From: Culex pipiens pallens
Taxonomy: Eukaryota; Arthropoda; Insecta; Diptera; Culicidae
Reading direction: 5' to 3'
Length of the DNA stretch: 64,000 nt
Assembly (NCBI RefSeq): GCF_016801865.2
Contig: NC_068938.1
Coordinates: forward strand, 33,300,129 to 33,364,128
In this document: in pieces, positions 11,558 through 22,600 of the stretch
Layout of the letters: each line of letters begins with the position of its first letter
Position numbering within the stretch: position 1 is the stretch's first letter
Made by a program: the position numbers and the translations under genes
Notes under the pieces: generated by a model
Database searches by the model: none
What the model was told of the DNA's origin: nothing
Seen by the model: the letters and a program-made list of their open reading frames with translations, nothing else

Positions 11558-12053
11558 TAGGACAAATATAATCAAAAAATCATTAAACCTACCTTTGTTA
11601 TTAATTTAATAACGCTTTTCAGCTCAATCGAATGGAAAAAGCTGCAAAATTTCTCAAAACATCTACCGCAACAACTTATTCGCGACGCGACCAATTTTCT
11701 TACAACAAAAACATGTCTGACGTTTGCTGCACCAGGCTGCACTGTGAAGTGGAAAGGCAGCAAATCAGCGTAAAATTGGGGTATTCTTATGTAAAATCAA
11801 ATCATCGCACACAATATTACACGACAAAACACGCTCCAGTTATGTGCATCATCTTAGATGTAATGTTCAGTAAAAAATGATTTAATGTTACATTTTATCA
11901 GATACAATTTTGTCCTCTATTTTTTGAGAGTGAATTTAATTGTTCAGCATCAAACCAGACATGATATTACGTTTGATTTTCGATTACATGATGAGTTTTT
12001 ACGTCTGGTTTTGAATTCCATTCGATGTAATATTCATATTTTTTTAGTGTGTA

Positions 12054-14250
12054 AACATCACGAGTCATCGCGATTTTATGAAAAAAAGTTTTAAATAAGT
12101 TACTATTTGCGTTTCTCTTTGTTTCGTCGTCCGGGTCTGTCGCGGGTGACGGTGAACGGCCATGATCGACGACGACCAACTTTCAAAACTTTTTTTCATT
12201 TTTGAATATTGAATATCAAACCAAAAGTTTCTAAGATTTAGCGAGTTTAAAAATGAGGATTAATTAGTTGTCAATGATAAAATACAATTTTTCAACAAGT
12301 TTCAACTTCAAGCTGATTTTGAAACATAAATTTTGAGTAAAATAGTTTTAAAATTGAGCAATTTTATTATTAAAATTGCGATTGATGATCGAACCAATTA
12401 AAAAACGAATAAATAATTCGCTGGAGATTGTCTCATTTAAAAATTTAAAAATCAAGCCTTGCTTTTAAAATTTATTAAAAATGATTTTTTCACCTTGTCA
12501 AAGAGTAACTTTTGATAAGATTTTTTTTAAATATTTTTATAGAAAAAAAGCAGAAAATTTAACAAAAAAAACAACTTTCAGCATTTAAAATCGAACCAAA
12601 AGTTTCTGAGATACCACGATAAGAAAATTAAGGGCAATCAGGTGACACTGAGAAAAACTCATTTTTCACAAAATTTAATCATTAAGAAATTATATCTTAG
12701 CCAATCAGTCCGATCAACTAAGTCAAAAAATAAAAATTAGAGGCTTTTTTCAAATTTTAGAAAAGAAAATTGCTAATTTTAGAAAATTTAGTATGACAAT
12801 ATTTTAGTTTTTTTCCTAAAATTACCTTTAAAAATGTTTTTGCATCATCCTTTGGATTTAGAACTATAGCGCAAAGGATGCAATTTTTTGTCCCCCAAAA
12901 AAAATTAGAAAAAATCGAAAATAAAAAGTTCACATTTAAGGAAATCAACCTTAAGTGATAAAACTTCACTTACAAAATTCGGAAAACTTTGTGTTCCACG
13001 TTCCATTTTTCTCCGAAAAGTCCCAATCATAACCTTAAACTTTGCCCAAGACAACGAACCGATTAGACAATCTCAAGATACGTTTTGTATTTAAATCCTT
13101 CTAAATTATATGAAACTGCAGTAATTTGAAGATGCTTTCTTAATTCTGAACCACTGTCATTCTAGGCAACCGCTTCTAAATTATATGGAGCTTTATATGG
13201 AAAAAATATACGATGCAAGATGGCTTCTTTTAACACATGAAATGAATTTAAAAATTTCATTCAAATAAAAAAAAACACAGAATAATGGATTTGTTAAAAT
13301 GTAGAGAATTAAACAGATGAGAAACCGTGAATTGTTTCTAACATTATCTAAATTTTCTTTTATACAATTTATCAAGCAAAAAAAAAACAGGTAAATCATG
13401 CATTGCATTGCTTGTGATTACAAATGTGTTTTGTGATAAAGCGAATGTTTAGTTTACCAATTTATTTAAATTTATCCTTGAGATTTATTATTTATCATTT
13501 TTGTTGCATTTTTAAACTGTCGATTTATTGTTTAGAAATTTGAACTATTCTTTTGGTGTGTTAAATAATTTGAAATTATACTTTTTTAACAAATAAGATC
13601 CATTTCTTTTAGTTTTCAGGTTTTTTAATTCTCAAGCAAGTATCATCTGATTAATATGAAGTAGTCTTCAAAAGATTGGTAAGAGATCCTCTTATTTTTC
13701 AACTAAATGAACCAAATATCATTTAAAAAAACAACTGGTTTGTATCTTGTAAAAAGATACATAAGTTTTCTTTGAAGAATTCAATTCAGAATAAAATATT
13801 TTGGTATACAATGCATTGTTGCAATGTTTAAAACTATAAACTATAAACTTTAGGGGTTGTTCTTTAAGATTTTTTTCAGAGAAAAGAGATAAAATTGACA
13901 TTAAATTGCAAGGCCCGAAAAATTTTAGAAAAATTTCGTTAAACTTGATGAAATATATTCTCTCTGTTGCGTTCGAATGGTTTAATGAAGACATTTTTTT
14001 CTCATTTTTGTGCTCATTTTTTTACTTTTGTATCGAATTTTCACAAAAGTTTCATTTTAAAAATTTAAATCAATCGAATAGTTTTCAAGATTAAGATAAG
14101 GTTTCCTGCATGAAATATTTTTAAATCGCAAAAAAACTTTTTTTTTCAGAAATAATAACCAACTTTGCTGAAAACACCACACCGATCAGAATATTAAATA
14201 TGTTTATAGGTAAGAACATTTAAACACACGGTCAAACTACACAACTTCCC
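12054..14250. other. Strongly AT-rich, eroded repeats, no gene
   Basis: Phrases such as CCAAAAGTTTCTGAGAT (about 12,220 and 12,600) and a block near 13,010-13,080 resemble decayed pieces of the GAGCAATT foldback family described at 52,378. No termini, coding frames or RNAs are supportable. Confidence 0.4.
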
Positions 14251-15465
14251 CCTAAACGACCACATTCCCGCCAAAATTCCAACTTTCTGCTTGAATGCCT
14301 CCCACAATTCACCTATCGTGGATGATGGAGATCCACCACCACCACCCCTTACACGAGGCGGTTGCAAGCGGATTGATTCTCGCGTAAAAATATGACGATT
14401 GGCGTGATTTTGAACGAATCCCCCCTAACCCCCGCGCTCAGAACTCTCCTTTCCCAGTCCAAGGAATTTTTATTGCCACGCTGTCGGATCCCAACGCCGC
14501 CATGGACACCATCATCGGATTTCATGGTTTTACGACGAATTCCGGGCTTTAGTGCTGCCACGTGTTGTAATATCGGGAACATTGTAGGGGGGTTTGGAGA
14601 TTCGGTTGGGAGGCAATTTGGAATTCGATTGGGTCGGCGTTTGACGATTTTTTTTCTCTGCTCTCGTGACAAACTTGTCCTTTGGCGGTGGTTACAGTTG
14701 GCCTGGAATGTTGGCCACTTTGGTCACGTCCCGGTGGCACCGGGCTGCCGGGTGGTAACCCGATTTACGTACCTGCAAACGAAAACGAGAGAAAATTGAG
14801 ACGAAATTAGGTAATTTCGGCGATTACGGCGTTGATTGGGATTGGGGAAGGTTATTTTGGGAACTATTTTTTTTTTTGGTATAAATTGAAGGTTAAATTT
14901 GGAAGGTGATCTTTGGAAGTTGATTACAGAAAAATAAGTTTGGTAATGATTTCCCTAGTGATATTCATGTCTTTAATTCGAACAAAACACAAACTCACAA
15001 ACCAGTCCTCGAGTTCCAAATTAAATCGTCACACCAGTCAAACTTCCCGAAGCAACTGGTTGGAGTTGGATGAAACTTACTGCCGCGGGCCGTACGGCCA
15101 GCCGCCAGTTTCATTTCACCACCCCCTGGGGCGAAAAAACTCAAAACGTTCTCGCTTCACGTCCGGAAAGTTGCTGCCCAAGTCCTCTGGCTCCGTCGTC
15201 GTGCGAAACCAGCGGGAAATGTTGATTTATTAAGTGTTTTCGATCCGAGCGCAAATAAATTGTCCAGACGGTGGTGTAATGGAGAAGTTAGGCGCAAGTT
15301 GAGGGAGGGGTGATATGACCTGGGGTGCGTACCTTCACCATTAAAAAGGTAAGAAGTAGCAATTTAGTCCATTTTAATTTACTGGATAAAATTTTAAATT
15401 TATTAAAATTTTTAGGAATGTTTTTGAGTGCTTTATTTAGAATGCTTATTTGTATTTTGCTATGT
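14251..15465. other. Repeat-poor, less AT-rich patch; no exon identified
   Basis: Composition is more balanced at about 14,250-14,780 and 14,980-15,230, with short CCACCACCAC runs. Open frames of up to 135 codons (14,392-14,799, plus strand) match nothing known to me. The patch contains the candidate recursive splice site on the minus strand. It could be conserved intronic sequence. Confidence 0.4.
14752..14800 (-). promoter_or_regulatory. Candidate recursive (zero-exon) splice site
   Basis: On the minus strand a pyrimidine-rich tract (TTTTCTCTCG, then TTTTCGTTTGCAG) is immediately followed by GTACGTAAAT, with the junction between 14,773 and 14,772. A strong 3' splice site and a strong 5' splice site therefore abut with no exon between them. 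In Drosophila, recursive splice points in long introns have this form: polypyrimidine, CAG, GTAAGT-like. The site is on the same strand as the TMTC exon and about 35 kb downstream of it, inside what should be one very long intron. It sits at the edge of a less AT-rich, repeat-poor patch (about 14,300-14,800). It could still be a chance match or the start of an unrecognised exon, because I saw no coding match following it. Confidence 0.45.
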
Positions 15466-16373
15466 GAGCAATTACAGCTCAAATCAGTATTTTTTTTTAA
15501 TACTTTTGTACCCGACCCTCTCCGATTTCAATGAAACTTTTTAGACATGTTATCCTAGGCCTATATAAGCCATTTTTGTGTATATGGAGCCAATTGTACT
15601 CGAAAATGAGATTTGAGAAGGGCGTAAGTAATTTAAATGTTTTTTGTATTTTGTAATTTAAAAACTACTGTTACTTAAAGCCGTTGCATCGTATGAAAAA
15701 GTGGTCAAAGACAAACTTGTAGGAAATTGGACGAGCTTTCTGAAAAAAAAAAAATACACTGAAAGAAAAATACACGCCACTTCCATGAGATTTTCCAATT
15801 CTTAAGTTCAAAAGTTAAATTTAAAGGTGATGTCACGATTTTTTTTCGTTCAAAATTTTTGAGGAAATAGCCTAAAATGTTTCAAAAATACTCACGAAAA
15901 TGCAGTATGGTATGTCCTTCCTAAAAAAATACAAAAATCATTTACTGAAACTGTTTTTTTGAAAAGTGGTCTATACGTCAATATTTTCAAAAACCGATAG
16001 TGTGAATCGATTTCTCAGACAATTTTACATAAAAGTCTTCATAATGACCATTGTCCTATGTCCAATCCTTGTGAAGATACAGCGGTTTTTAAAATAAAAA
16101 TGTTGAACAAATAGGTTTTTTGATGGTTTTTTGCAATTTCTAAATGACAGACTTGATTTTTCAGTCTCGAAAATATTTTTACCGAAAAAGAATACATAAA
16201 TATTTAAAACACTTACGCCCTTCTCAATCGTCCTTTTTGAGTACAATTGGCTTCATATACACAAAAATGGCTTATGTAGGCCTAGTATAACATGTCTAAA
16301 AAGTTTCATTGGAATCGGAGAGGGTCGGGTACAAAAGTACCAGAAAAATTCCTGATTTGGGCTGGAATTGCTC
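15466..16373. mobile_element. 908-bp element with about 160-bp terminal inverted repeats
   Basis: The two ends are inverted copies of each other over about 160 bp: GAGCAATTACAGC, then CCCGACCCTCTCCGATTTC, then GCCATTTTTGTGTATATG, then GAGAAGGGCGTAAGT. They start at 15,466 and end at 16,373 with only scattered mismatches. The interior is AT-rich and non-coding. The 4-bp flanks are ATGT and ATTT, possibly a decayed 4-bp duplication as in the other GAGCAATT-ended elements here. Superfamily unknown. Confidence 0.75.
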
Positions 16374-19300
16374 ATTTAATTTTTGTTTGGAATTTGAAAA
16401 ATATTTAAAACATTCAATAAAGTTGAGTTGCATGTATCGCTAAAGTATGAGAATGTTAAGAAAATAATTTTAAAAAAGTTTCAGAATATCATAATTTTTA
16501 AAGATTGTGGTTCAAAATATTTTGTATTTTCCAATTAGTTGAAAAGTCCAAACCCCAATTTCGCAACTTTTGCTAGATTAAGGATATACATCAACCGGAG
16601 AATTTGATGTTTTCTTCTTCTTCTTTAAGAATGGTTGCTTCAACGGACCCAGTCCCGACTCGAATAAAAAAAAATATCGTTTTTGTTCTTCGAGCTCAAA
16701 TATGATTACTAAGCTACGCTAAAAGAATCCTGGAATTTGGAATCCAAGATATGGCGACCGTGAATAGAATATTGCAAAAAAAATTGCATTTTTTAATTTC
16801 ACAGGCAATCAAATATTCAAATTTGACTACAATGGGATCGTATAACTAGATGTAAAAGGATGTAAAAAGCAAGCATTAAAATTTAAAAAAAAGATTGCAA
16901 GTTTCACATTTGTTGCATTTTTTCACTTTAAAAATGGACCATTTATAAGTTTCTGAGATATTGATGCTAGAATATAAAAAGGTGTTTGAATGATACTCAA
17001 AAAACTTTCAATTTCTTTTTTATTGTTTTTTTAGCAATCGTCCTAATTTTCTCTTTAAAAAAAAAACAAAATTTCAGGAATGGACAAACATTTATTTAAA
17101 AAATCGAAAAACTGGAATAATTCGATTAAAACTAAATATTAAGTGTCTTTTGTCTTGAAAACGATTAATTTTATCAAAAAATCTGTAAAGATTTCTTCAG
17201 TTGTAAATTTGGTTTACATTAAAAAAATAAGTTTTTCATAAGTATTTATTTTTCCAAAAGAATTATAGCTCGGGCAACAGTTTTGTCCAAGGCGGTTTTT
17301 TGTCACCTCAAAAATTTATGAATAAAAATCGAAAATAAAAAATAATAATATTGGGATTTTTTTATGATTTTTTTTTTTCAAAAAACCGGGAAAATTCCGT
17401 ACGCATTATTTTTGTATGGACAGCTGCCAACATTGTATGGAGCCTTGGAGTTTGAGCATAACTTAAACATGTTCTATTCATAAATACTTATCTGATGATT
17501 TTTTTTTTTGCAGGAGAGTGAAAAAAAATTTCCCGCTTTATCTTGCCCCAAGGCTATGCTTTTAAAAAATATGTATTTTTTAAATGGAAAATTTGATAAA
17601 AAACTATCAATTTTGAAACAATTTTTAAAATGACAATATCTCTAAAAATATTGGTCTGATTTTCAATGTAAAAAAATGAAACTTTTTTATGTTTAGAATT
17701 TCATGAACCTTTTAAAAAATATAGTTTAATTTCATTATTTGGAAAAAAATAATTTCTAAAACTTTTTTTTTTCAGGTGGACCAGCCCGCAAAAAATAAAT
17801 CGAAACATATTATACAAACTAGAAATATCAAAGATGTTAAAGTGGCCATTAGAGGTCCACTTCCCCTACTTTATAAATAAAATCGCATTGCGTGCTTTCT
17901 TCCTGCCAACTGGACGCGCAGATTTGCCTTCACCAGAGAAGCTCCTTCTGTTTGAAGCCACGTTTGCTCATTTTGCAGCCAGGCTGGAGCGCCCGCAGGT
18001 GACGATGTGGAAGTGATTTAATAAAGCATCAGACCGGCAGCGTTTTTCACCACCACGGACTCACTTTCGCCGGACGTGCAGCTTTTCTCTCTGATTATAG
18101 CATGCTTAACCGGTTAACGGTACGTAAAGCACTTCAGGTTGCGAATCGTTAACTGCTTTAATTGCAATTGTAGTCTTAGATAGCTGGAACAGAAATTACT
18201 AATTTAGCTTAGATTTGTTTGTTTCTTTTCTATACTTGATTTTCACAACTTCTTCGAAAATTCCAATCAAATTATTTCAAAAAATAAGCAAAGCTCAATA
18301 AATTGCTCTAGTTTCTCCGTTTACTAATCATCGTAATCGACGTGCAGTGTCGTGCTAATAAGGATAAGAATTTAATAGTTGTCCAAGCTTTTAGTCCTTT
18401 CCCCCTAGCCTTACGACATGGCTTCCACCATAGCTGACTCCGAAACTGTACTGGAAACACAACTCTCGGTAGTAAACGGGGTGGAGAGCGATAAACGGGA
18501 ACGTAAAAATAATCTTAATCGAATTCAGTACGGTCAATTTATTTGTGTGTGTGTGTTTGGGCAAATGTACCAACAACATAAGCTTCAGCTAATGAGCTAT
18601 GAGTTGGAGCCACACTGGAACTGGTAAAGATTAAAAGGGGGTTGAACCAGGGACTTGTTGGCTGTGGTTTGGAAATGAAATTGCTTGTCATAAACAAAAT
18701 GCTGACGATTTTATTTGTGATTACATCAGATGATATTCTTGGTGATCATTTCTGCTTTATTACTTGCTATAAGGCTCTGCCTGATTATTTTTCTAAAAAT
18801 TATGAAAATTAATACTTCTGCTTTTATGGTTTTACGATATTTAAAAAAATGATTTCCGAAAAACTTCACCCAAATAGTCATAGTCAACAAAAAAAATCAG
18901 GTTTCCCGGTTCAGCAAACAGCTCAACAAACAAACAAAAAAACAGAACCACCGACTCGAGTTAATCGCTACGATGGGTATCAATCGCCAATTTTCCAACA
19001 TTTTAATGAGTTCGAGCAATTACTAAAGCCGGTGTGAACAAGAGCCGTGCATATTCGTGAGAAAAAAAAAATCCAGGAATCATTTGCACATTGGTTTCCA
19101 GGACAGAATACCCTCCGGTGGTTCATCACGGATTAATGCGCTGCCTGATTGGTGGCACTTTTGTGGAAGTCAGTGAAATCTGATGGACATGGGTCCTAGG
19201 GGTTTATGATTGCATCGTTTGGAAAATGGCAAGTCAAGATTTAAAAGTTGGTCTGATCAGTTGCTGACGTTTATTTCTCTTTGAGCATCCAAATTAAGTC

Positions 19301-19443
19301 AATGCATAGATCTAAAGAGTTGGATAAATACGAAGAGTGCTGAAAAAGTAAATAAAATTTTTGTTCTGCATTTCCAGAAAACAATCATAGAATTGGTTAA
19401 ACTTGGATAAACTTCAGAACAGTATCGAAAAATATTACTTCTC
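16374..19443. other. No gene seen; foldback-family remnant then unique sequence
   Basis: From about 16,890 to 17,770, pieces such as TTTTTGTATGGACAGCTGCC match the arms of the foldback family at 52,378 but are strongly diverged. From 17,830 to 19,300 the sequence is less repetitive. The 60- to 69-codon open frames there (for example 17,834-18,016) are not recognised. Confidence 0.4.
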
Positions 19444-19465
19444 GATACAAGTGCTGAAAAGTTGA

Positions 19466-19931
19466 GATTAGTGCGCTGACCACGAGGACGCGCTGTCTTG
19501 TTTTGCATGCTCATTTTCATTTCTTTTGTGTCGCTGTTTGTGTGCTTGGGTGCGTGGTTATTATACATAGGTGGAAGGATTTTTTAAAATGATCAATATA
19601 TTGCATTATTATTTTACATTATACAAAACACATATGAAACTGTAAACTGGAGTGTTTGGTACGGTATGTCCACGCATCCTTACTCCCCTGTAGATTCTGT
19701 GAAATGTGATCCGTTCTCAGAATCCTCTCTACGGTAAATACAACGTAGTAGGGCTGGCCGCTTTAATTTTTGCAATACATTTTCGGGTGTTCTCGGATGT
19801 ACTGCAATTATTAATAATGACAAGAAAAGTGCTTGGGGCGTAATCTAATCACAAGACTTTCCAGCATGCTTTCATCGGACTGGCTGCGTTTCCCTAGATT
19901 AGATTAGATTAGATTAGATTAGATTAGATTA
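19466..19931 (+). mobile_element. Short retroposon with GATTA tail, copy 1
   Basis: The element runs from GATTAGTGCGCTGACCACG to a tail of about seven AGATT/GATTA pentamers (19,896-19,934). It is flanked by a direct repeat of 22 bp (19,444-19,465 and 19,932-19,953, containing ACAAGTGCTGAAAAGTTGA), up to 3 bp of which may belong to the tail. Long target duplications plus a short-repeat tail indicate target-primed retroposition. There is no reverse transcriptase, so it is a SINE-like or internally deleted LINE copy. A second copy lies at 59,792-60,368. Confidence 0.85.
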
Positions 19932-19953
19932 GATACAAGTGCTGAAAAGTTGA

Positions 19954-20830
19954 ACTTTTCAGCACTCAAATGGATGCTTGAAAAAACTTTTCAGTTCTGT
20001 TATTTTTGGTGATGAAAAGTAATCCGTGCCGTATTTTTAAAAGTGTCAGAAAAAGTAAGTAGTTTTAGGATGAAACTGAATAAAAAATATTTATTTATAT
20101 TCTTGAGTACATGTCATATTTTTTATCTGAATCATATAGCGTACAATTGTTTATCCAAGTATGATCTGATCAGTTGTTAAAATAACTGAAAAGTTTATTG
20201 GAAATACTCAAATCAGTAAAACTTACTCATATTATTCAATAATCCAGTCCGGTCTGACAACTTAAAATCACATCTGGAATGCCTTTTTTACAACAATCAC
20301 AAGACATTATTAAATTTAGAAACGTGTACAACTTTATATGGCCATAAGAATTTCTTTAATAAAATTTTGCGTAGAAAAAAAACATGTGCAAAAATTGTAA
20401 AAACACAGTTTCCGAGGCATATTTTTTTTAGATTTAAAGATTCTTCTCAATTTTTTTTATTTAATTATTATAATTCATATGTTAATATTTCCAGCTTTTT
20501 GATTTCTTTTAATTAACTTTTACCTTTAAAATTGTAATTCCCAAAACAAGTATATTTTAAAATTTTGGACTATTTTTGATATTTATAAATACATCTTTTG
20601 AGCCATAGTGCGCGCAACAAAAAACAAAAAAATCTTTTAATCATATTGTCAAACAAATTCAAATTTGCAATCTAAAAGAACTTCACAATTATTTAAAAGA
20701 AATGTAGCATTTTCAAGTTATTTTATAACTTTATAAGGTATTAATTTTAATTTTTTTAAAGGTTTTTGCATTTAAAAAAATACTTCTTCAAAGTAAAGCA
20801 CCTCTGACAAAAAAAAATAGTTTCAGAGAT
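19954..20830. other. AT-rich spacer, no gene
   Basis: Strongly AT-rich with many A and T runs. A short inverted pair AAGTTGAACTTTTCAGCACT lies just right of the retroposon and reflects the duplicated target. Nothing else is supportable. Confidence 0.4.
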
Positions 20831-22107
20831 GCAGCTTCACAAAGATTTCGAATGGAAGAAAATTAATTATTTTGAGTGTACCTAATTAGCCTGTTCATTT
20901 CAACTGACGATATCTCGAAAACTATTGGTCTAATTTTCAATGTTAAAAATGATCTTTTCAATAAAAATAATTTTAAAATCATGCTAAACTTTTTGAATGA
21001 TCTGAAAATAGATCATTTTTCTTAACTCATATTTGAGGTCAAATTATTCTATTTTTGAAAGTTAATTAAAATATTCAGAAATTCATTTTTATCAATTCGA
21101 ATTCCTTGTGAGACTGTATCTCAGAAACTGTTTGCTCAATTTTCTAAGTTCCAGAGAGATAATTATAGGAAAAAATTACAAATATATGTTTCTTCGAACG
21201 CACATTTCTTTCAAAAAATAATGTTTAAACCAAGCTTCCCATGCGCCAGTGCCAACGCACACCGCGGGTTTGGTTTTCTAGCTTCGGTACGTGCCTGAAC
21301 CCATTTATGTATTCGTATCTTGGTACATCGTACCAGCGCACCACGACACTCTCGGCTCGCCCCATCGGTTTTGTGTCTGGCACTCACCCATGGCATGAAC
21401 CCAGCGTGCCGTGGTACGTGTCGTGGTATTGAACCCGTTTTGTACCGCCAGCGCGTACCACGGCACGTACCTCGGCTCGTAACGAGTGAAGCACCTTGGC
21501 TCATATACCGGGTTCATGCCATGGGTGAGTGCCAGACACAAAACCGACGCGACGAACCGAGAGTGTCGTGGTGTGCTGGTACGATGAACCAAAATACCCT
21601 CGGTTCGTGTGAGTCGGGTACGGGTGTAAACCGAACAAAGCAGGCGCAAAGCAAACCCGAGATGCAAGTGAACCGCGTGTACCGCACGGTGCAGGGAAGC
21701 TTGGTTTAAACTCAAAAAACTTTCTAAAAATTCGAAATTTTATATTTTGCTTTTAAAACTTTTAATTTTTTTCCAGGATTTCGATATTAAAAAACACGTT
21801 AAAAAAAAAATATCTGCCCAACCAGATTTTGCATCATCATGCATAATTTTTTATTGTCCACAGAAATATCCCAAAAAATTTCAAAAATAAAAAAATAAGT
21901 ATTTTGGGAACCCAACTTTTTTCCAAAATAGTTAAATTAAAAATGGGAAATTTATGTGTACCTATTTTTTTTTCTAAAAAGTCCTAATGATACCCTACAA
22001 CTTTGCCGAAGACTGAATGTCATACATTTAAATACCCATTTTGTATGACCAGCCCCCAAAATTGTAAGCAGACTTGTATGAAGACTTATTATGCAAAATG
22101 ACTTCTT
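20831..22107. mobile_element. Decayed foldback-family arm, interrupted by a hAT-like element
   Basis: Phrases such as GACGATATCTCGAAAACTAT, TCTAATTTTCAATGTTAAAA and CTACAACTTTGCCGAAGAC match the arms of the foldback family at 52,378-54,297 but are heavily diverged. The 473-bp element at 21,231-21,703 sits inside it. The right end abuts a second foldback arm near 22,108. Boundaries are approximate. Confidence 0.45.
21231..21703 (-). mobile_element. 473-bp hAT-like non-autonomous element, copy 2
   Basis: Termini are CAAGCTTCCC and GGGAAGCTTG, with a perfect 8-bp duplication GTTTAAAC on both sides (21,223-21,230 and 21,704-21,711). It is the same length as copy 1 (1400-1872), lies in inverted orientation relative to it, and differs by scattered substitutions. 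The exact duplication suggests a recent insertion. The open frames on both strands derive from the palindromic interior and are not genes. Confidence 0.92.
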
Positions 22108-22600
22108 AGCAATTCTCTCAGATTTCGGTCATTTGATTTTTTTGTATTTTTTAATCCGACTGAAGCTTTTTTGGTGCCTTCGGTATGCCCAAAGAAGCCA
22201 TTTTGCATCATTAGTTTGTCCATATAATTTTCCATACAAATTTGGTAGCTGTCCATACAAAAATGATATATGAAAATTCAAAAAGCTGTATACATTGAAG
22301 ACATTTTTTGATCGATTTGGTTTCTTCGGCAAAGTTGTAGGTAGGATAAGTTGTAGGATAAGGACAACCCTGAAAAAAAATGATACACAGTAAAAAAAAT
22401 TTTGGATGATTTTTAATTTAACATTTTGTCACTAAAACTTGATTTGCAAAAAAAAAACACTATTTTTAATTTTTCATTTTTTGATATGTTTTAGGGGACA
22501 TCAAATGCCAACTTTTCAGAAATTTCCAGAACGGGCAAAAAATCTTTGACCGAGTTAATGTATACTGATTTGTTCAAAAAATCGTAATATTGATCGCAAA
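22108..22600 (+). mobile_element. Left arm of a GAGCAATT-type foldback element
   Basis: It begins AGCAATTCTCTCAG and continues through TGCCCAAAGAAGCCATTTTG, the TTTTGGGGACATC region and TTGACCGAG, in the order seen in the left half of the element at 58,098. Only one arm is present, so the element is truncated on the right at about 22,600. Confidence 0.6.

Larger units (their letters stand above)
9174..12051. mobile_element. Outer TA-flanked composite element
   Basis: The left end is TA then CACACATCGAAAAAATCG. The right end, read inverted, is CACACTAAAAAAATATG then TA (12,052-12,053). TA duplications and CACAC ends suggest a Tc1/mariner-like or related non-autonomous element. A second pair of similar ends lies inside it at 10,199-11,557, so the two are nested. 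A 19-bp motif, gatgcacataactggagcg, occurs four times, forward at 9211 and 10,378 and inverted at 11,502 and 11,832. That symmetry fits one element inside another of the same family. The left arm (9440-10,200) is less AT-rich and has overlapping open frames that I do not recognise. Confidence 0.6.

Noticed and set aside
19896..19934. TTAGA-like repeats resembling the insect telomere repeat TTAGG
   Set aside because: The unit is GATTA, the run is short, and it ends a retroposon with target duplications. It is a 3' tail.
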